From Malacoplasma sp. (lineage in GTDB: Bacteria; Bacillota_I; Bacilli_A; Mycoplasmatales; Mycoplasmoidaceae), in NCBI GenBank assembly GCA_029258015.1, contig JARHZT010000070.1, positions 1 through 30,533 of the forward strand: 30,533 nucleotides of DNA. Direction: 5' to 3'. Under the pieces are notes generated by a model. That model ran no database searches. It was given only the letters and a program-made list of their open reading frames with translations, and was not told the origin of the DNA. Every line of letters starts with the position of its first letter. Within the stretch, counting starts at the first letter, position 1. The translations under genes were made by a program, and so were the position numbers. Shown here one piece after another: positions 27,892 to 30,533 of this stretch.

Positions 27892-29298
27892 ATGGATATA
27901 AGTCATGAAATATTAGAATTAATTCGTAAAAGTCAGACAACTGTTATGAAGTTATATAACTTTGTTAATGGTGACGATGCAATACCTTCTCCTGAAGAAT
28001 TTAAAAAATTTAAAGATGGATTAATAGTATCCATTAAGAAAAAAAGAGAAAATGCACTTCAACTATTCCCTATAATTAAATATTTTGAAAACAAAAGAAT
28101 GACAGACATAGACTATGAATATGACAAAGTTTTATTCACAGTTAAAGAAGATGAAAAAATAGCTATAGCATCACCTATTGAAGTGTTAGAAGAAAAACCT
28201 CAAAAAGGTGAATATGATTTAAAAGTATTGTGAGATCTTAGTAATTTAGATGAAAGAGAAACAATGCTATTTAAAGCAGCAGAAAACTACTTTAGTTTGA
28301 TTCAAAATGATGAAGGGTTAAAACGTTTTGTTAAACACATAGGGACACATACTAATACCAACTGAGAACTTCTTTTTGAAGAAAAAGAATTATTCATGGA
28401 AAATGTACCCCAAGAAGTATTTGCCCTATACCAATCTGGTGACTTAAATAATTTGCTACCAATTGAAATAATGCAACTTGATGATGAAGATTTAGAAACA
28501 GTGTTTTTAAAGAACTTTATTGAAACTAAATTGCTAACATACCAATTATGAGGTATTGAAAGAGAAATGCAAGAAGAATGGGTTATTAGAAACCAAGATA
28601 TGGGTGAAAAAGGACCTTTATTCATATGTTTAGACACATCAGGTTCAATGAGAGGTCTAACTGAAGTTATTGCTAAAGCAATAACTATGATGGTAGTAGA
28701 TCAACTTGAAAATTTTGGAAAAAATATAGTTTTTGTACCATTTTCAACAAATGCAAGAATGATGGATTTATACGGTGTATCTCATAAACTTAAACTTACT
28801 AAAATGCAATTAAAGAAATCATATTATGGTGGTACTTGTATTAACAAATTAATAAGTTTAATTGACCAAACGATAACTCAAAAAAAATATGAGAAAACTA
28901 ATGTATTGATAATTTCAGATTTTGTTTTCAAGAATTTATCTAAACAAACAATTGAAAAAATTGAAAAAATTAAATCTAAATCTCACAAGTTTCATGCATT
29001 GAATATTTCTGAAAAGAAATTTAATAATAAGATTTACAATCTTTTTAACTCTGTTTGATCATATACATTTAATTGAAGAGGTATGTTTGAAAACAATGAG
29101 GAAGAACTTTTACAAGAACTTTCAACAAATTCAAACACATCATCTGAGTTCTATCAAGGTATACAGTCATTTGGGATTATAAAGAAATTAATGGACAAAG
29201 ATTTTGTACCTTTACCTGAAGAACATGAAGAAACAGAAAAAGAAAATTTTGAAGAAAAAGATTTAACTCTTGATGAGATAGAAGAATTATTAGAATAA
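27892..29298 (+). CDS. ViaA-type VWA-domain protein
   Basis: The 468-aa protein is the expected partner of the RavA-like ATPase. The N-terminal 220 residues are helical and charged. Then come LLTYQLWGIEREMQEEW (the ViaA-type helix before the VWA domain) and the VWA domain from about residue 242: GPLFICLDTSGSM gives the MIDAS metal site D248-x-S250-x-S252, with Thr315 in YYGGT and Asp343 in IISDF, so all MIDAS ligands are present and divalent metal binding is likely. The region around HKFHALNISEK and WSYTFNW closes the domain, and an acidic tail follows (about 435-468), which E. coli ViaA lacks as far as I recall. Length is close to ViaA (483 aa). AAAGGT lies upstream of the ATG. A strong terminator starts at its stop codon. 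Confidence 0.9.
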
Positions 29299-29320
29299 AC
29301 TCTCGTGTGAGAGTTTTTTT
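29297..29320 (+). terminator. Rho-independent terminator after the ViaA-like gene
   Basis: Stem AACTCTC (29298-29304), loop GTGT, stem GAGAGTT (29309-29315), then a T run to 29320. The stop codon TAA (29296-29298) touches the left arm. Confidence 0.88.
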
Positions 29321-29348
29321 ATTTTTTATAAATAATCTTAATTTTTTT

Positions 29349-29354
29349 TATAAT
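29349..29354 (+). promoter_or_regulatory. -10 box of pyrG
   Basis: TATAAT at 29349-29354 lies 24 bases upstream of the pyrG ATG, with no clear -35. The leader would be under 20 bases, too short for the pyrimidine attenuation or reiterative transcription hairpin known for pyrG in Bacillus. Confidence 0.4.
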
Positions 29355-29378
29355 AATATATTGATAGTAGAGGTCATT

Positions 29379-30533
29379 ATGGAATCATTAAATAACAAAA
29401 CAAAAATTATAATAGTGACAGGTGGTGTTTTTTCTAGTTTAGGAAAAGGTGTTGCTTCATCAAGTGTTGGTGCTATGTTAAAAACTTACAATTTCAATGT
29501 AATGATAATGAAATTTGATCCTTATTTAAACGTTGATGCTGGGACAATGTCACCAGAACAACATGGGGAAGTTTTTGTAACATATGATGGTAATGAGACA
29601 GATTTAGATATAGGTAACTATGAAAGATTTTTAAATATAAACTTACCTAAAGAATCAAATGTTACTGCTGGAAAAATATACTATGAAACTATTTTAAAAG
29701 AACGTAATGGTAATTATTTAGGATTAACTATTCAAGTTATCCCTCATATTACAACAGCAATAAATGAGAAAATTATTCAATTGTCTAATAAATACTCTCC
29801 AGATTTCTTAATTATAGAAGTGGGTGGTACTGTTGGTGATATTGAATCAATTCCGTTTTTAGAAGCTATAAGACAACTATATGCTAACAATAAGAGTCAA
29901 GTTATGTTTATTCACACAGTTCCATTAATAGAATTGTTGACTAGTAATGAAGAAAAAACAAAACCTCTACAACATTCTGTTAAAGAATTAATGTCATATG
30001 GTATTTTTCCAAATTTATTGTTTTTAAGATCAAAAGGCACAATAAACGAGAGAACAAAACAAAAAATATGTTTAACTACAGGAATAGAAGTTGAGAATTT
30101 AATATCTCTTTCAAACTTAAAACATGTTTATTTATTACCTGAAGTTCTAAGAGAGCAAAATTTACACAATATTATTTTTCAATATTTTAAAATGCCTACT
30201 ATGAATAAAACTTGTTCATCTGAGTGAGACAACTTTGTAAAATGTGTAAAAGAAGAAAAACCATACTCTTCTAATATAGCTATAGTTGGTAAATATACAG
30301 AAACATCTGATGCATATTTGTCTGTTATTGAAAGTTTAAAAATTGCTGCATTTTATTCTAATACAGATATAAAAATTGAACTAATAGACTCTGAAACAAT
30401 CAATAAATCAAATGTAGAAGACTTAAAAAAATTTGATGGAATATTAGTCCCTGGTGGTTTTGGTTCAAGAGGGATAGAAGGGAAATTGTTTGCTATAGAA
30501 TTAGCTAGAACAAACAACATACCATATTTAGGA
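29379..30533 (+). CDS. pyrG: CTP synthase, partial (3' end outside window)
   Basis: PyrG makes CTP from UTP with ATP and glutamine-derived ammonia. The visible 385 residues (of about 535-545) hold the complete N-terminal synthase domain: TGGVFSSLGKG (14-24), the nucleotide-binding segment KFDPYLNVDAGTMSPEQHGEVFV, EVGGTVGDIESIPFLEAIRQ and SKGTINERTKQKI. They also hold the start of the glutaminase domain (IAIVGKY, then GILVPGGFGSRGIEGK). The window ends at PYLG, just before the expected catalytic-Cys loop (GICLGMQ in relatives), so the nucleophile cannot be checked. I chose ATG 29379 with AGAGGT at 29369-29374; upstream in-frame starts would run into the preceding terminator. TGA Trp occurs at 30225-30227. 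Confidence 0.97.

Noticed and set aside
29299..29378. Pyrimidine-responsive attenuator before pyrG
   Set aside because: The only hairpin there is the terminator of the upstream operon, and the pyrG -10 box lies after it, leaving a leader too short for attenuation.
1..30533. tRNA genes, CRISPR arrays, insertion sequences or prophage
   Set aside because: No cloverleaf-like GTTCRA-containing segment, no regularly spaced repeat, no transposase or integrase motif was seen on either strand; the tail-fibre-like motif at about 26000 is isolated.

Overview
The window is AT-rich and only makes sense with UGA read as tryptophan: almost every gene is interrupted by in-frame TGA at family-conserved Trp positions (EF-Tu, EF-G, S7, LepA, ValS, Fmt and others). 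With the short intergenic gaps and the gene set, this points to a mollicute of the Mycoplasma type. A homologue of the M. pneumoniae CARDS toxin in an AT-rich genome suggests the M. penetrans / M. iowae (Malacoplasma) side of the pneumoniae group, but that placement is inference. I see no tRNA or rRNA gene, insertion sequence, CRISPR array or prophage. No stretch longer than about 170 bases lacks a gene.

Layout. (1) 1-1000, minus strand: rplK-rplA with a structured leader. rplA is cut by the window edge and carries an apparent one-base deletion. (2) 1030-2826, minus strand: a full-length CARDS-toxin-like ADP-ribosyltransferase (598 aa) with its own promoter and terminator. (3) 2994-7284, plus strand: str operon rpsL-rpsG-fusA, then tuf with its own promoter and a strong terminator. 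(4) 7410-9491: an unknown membrane-anchored protein, a DivIVA/GpsB-like protein, acpS, and a small OB-fold protein isolated between two terminators. (5) 9525-15140: a housekeeping operon plsC, scpA, scpB, UPF0154 protein, engB, valS. (6) 15206-21109: comEC-like protein, an unknown surface/membrane protein, holA, an unknown multi-pass membrane protein, and an ECF transporter S component, mostly overlapping and probably translationally coupled. (7) 21150-21491, minus strand: rpsT, convergent with region 6 on a shared hairpin. (8) 21578-25105: a Lys-rich membrane-anchored protein, fmt and lepA. (9) 25246-29298: a three-gene operon with a good promoter and terminator. It encodes an unknown acidic protein ending in a phage-tail-fibre-like motif, a RavA-type MoxR AAA+ ATPase and a ViaA-type VWA protein. 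(10) 29379-end: pyrG, cut by the window.

Most genes serve translation (S12, S7, S20, L1, L11, EF-G, EF-Tu, LepA, ValS, Fmt), chromosome handling (ScpA/ScpB, HolA, ComEC-like), lipid synthesis (PlsC, AcpS) or nucleotide synthesis (PyrG). The two loci that stand out are the CARDS-like toxin beside the ribosomal protein genes and the tail-fibre-motif/RavA/ViaA operon. The second is the best candidate for an undescribed system: the RavA-ViaA targets known in E. coli (lysine decarboxylase, respiratory complexes) are not expected in a mycoplasma, so the pair probably acts on something else, possibly the co-encoded unknown protein.
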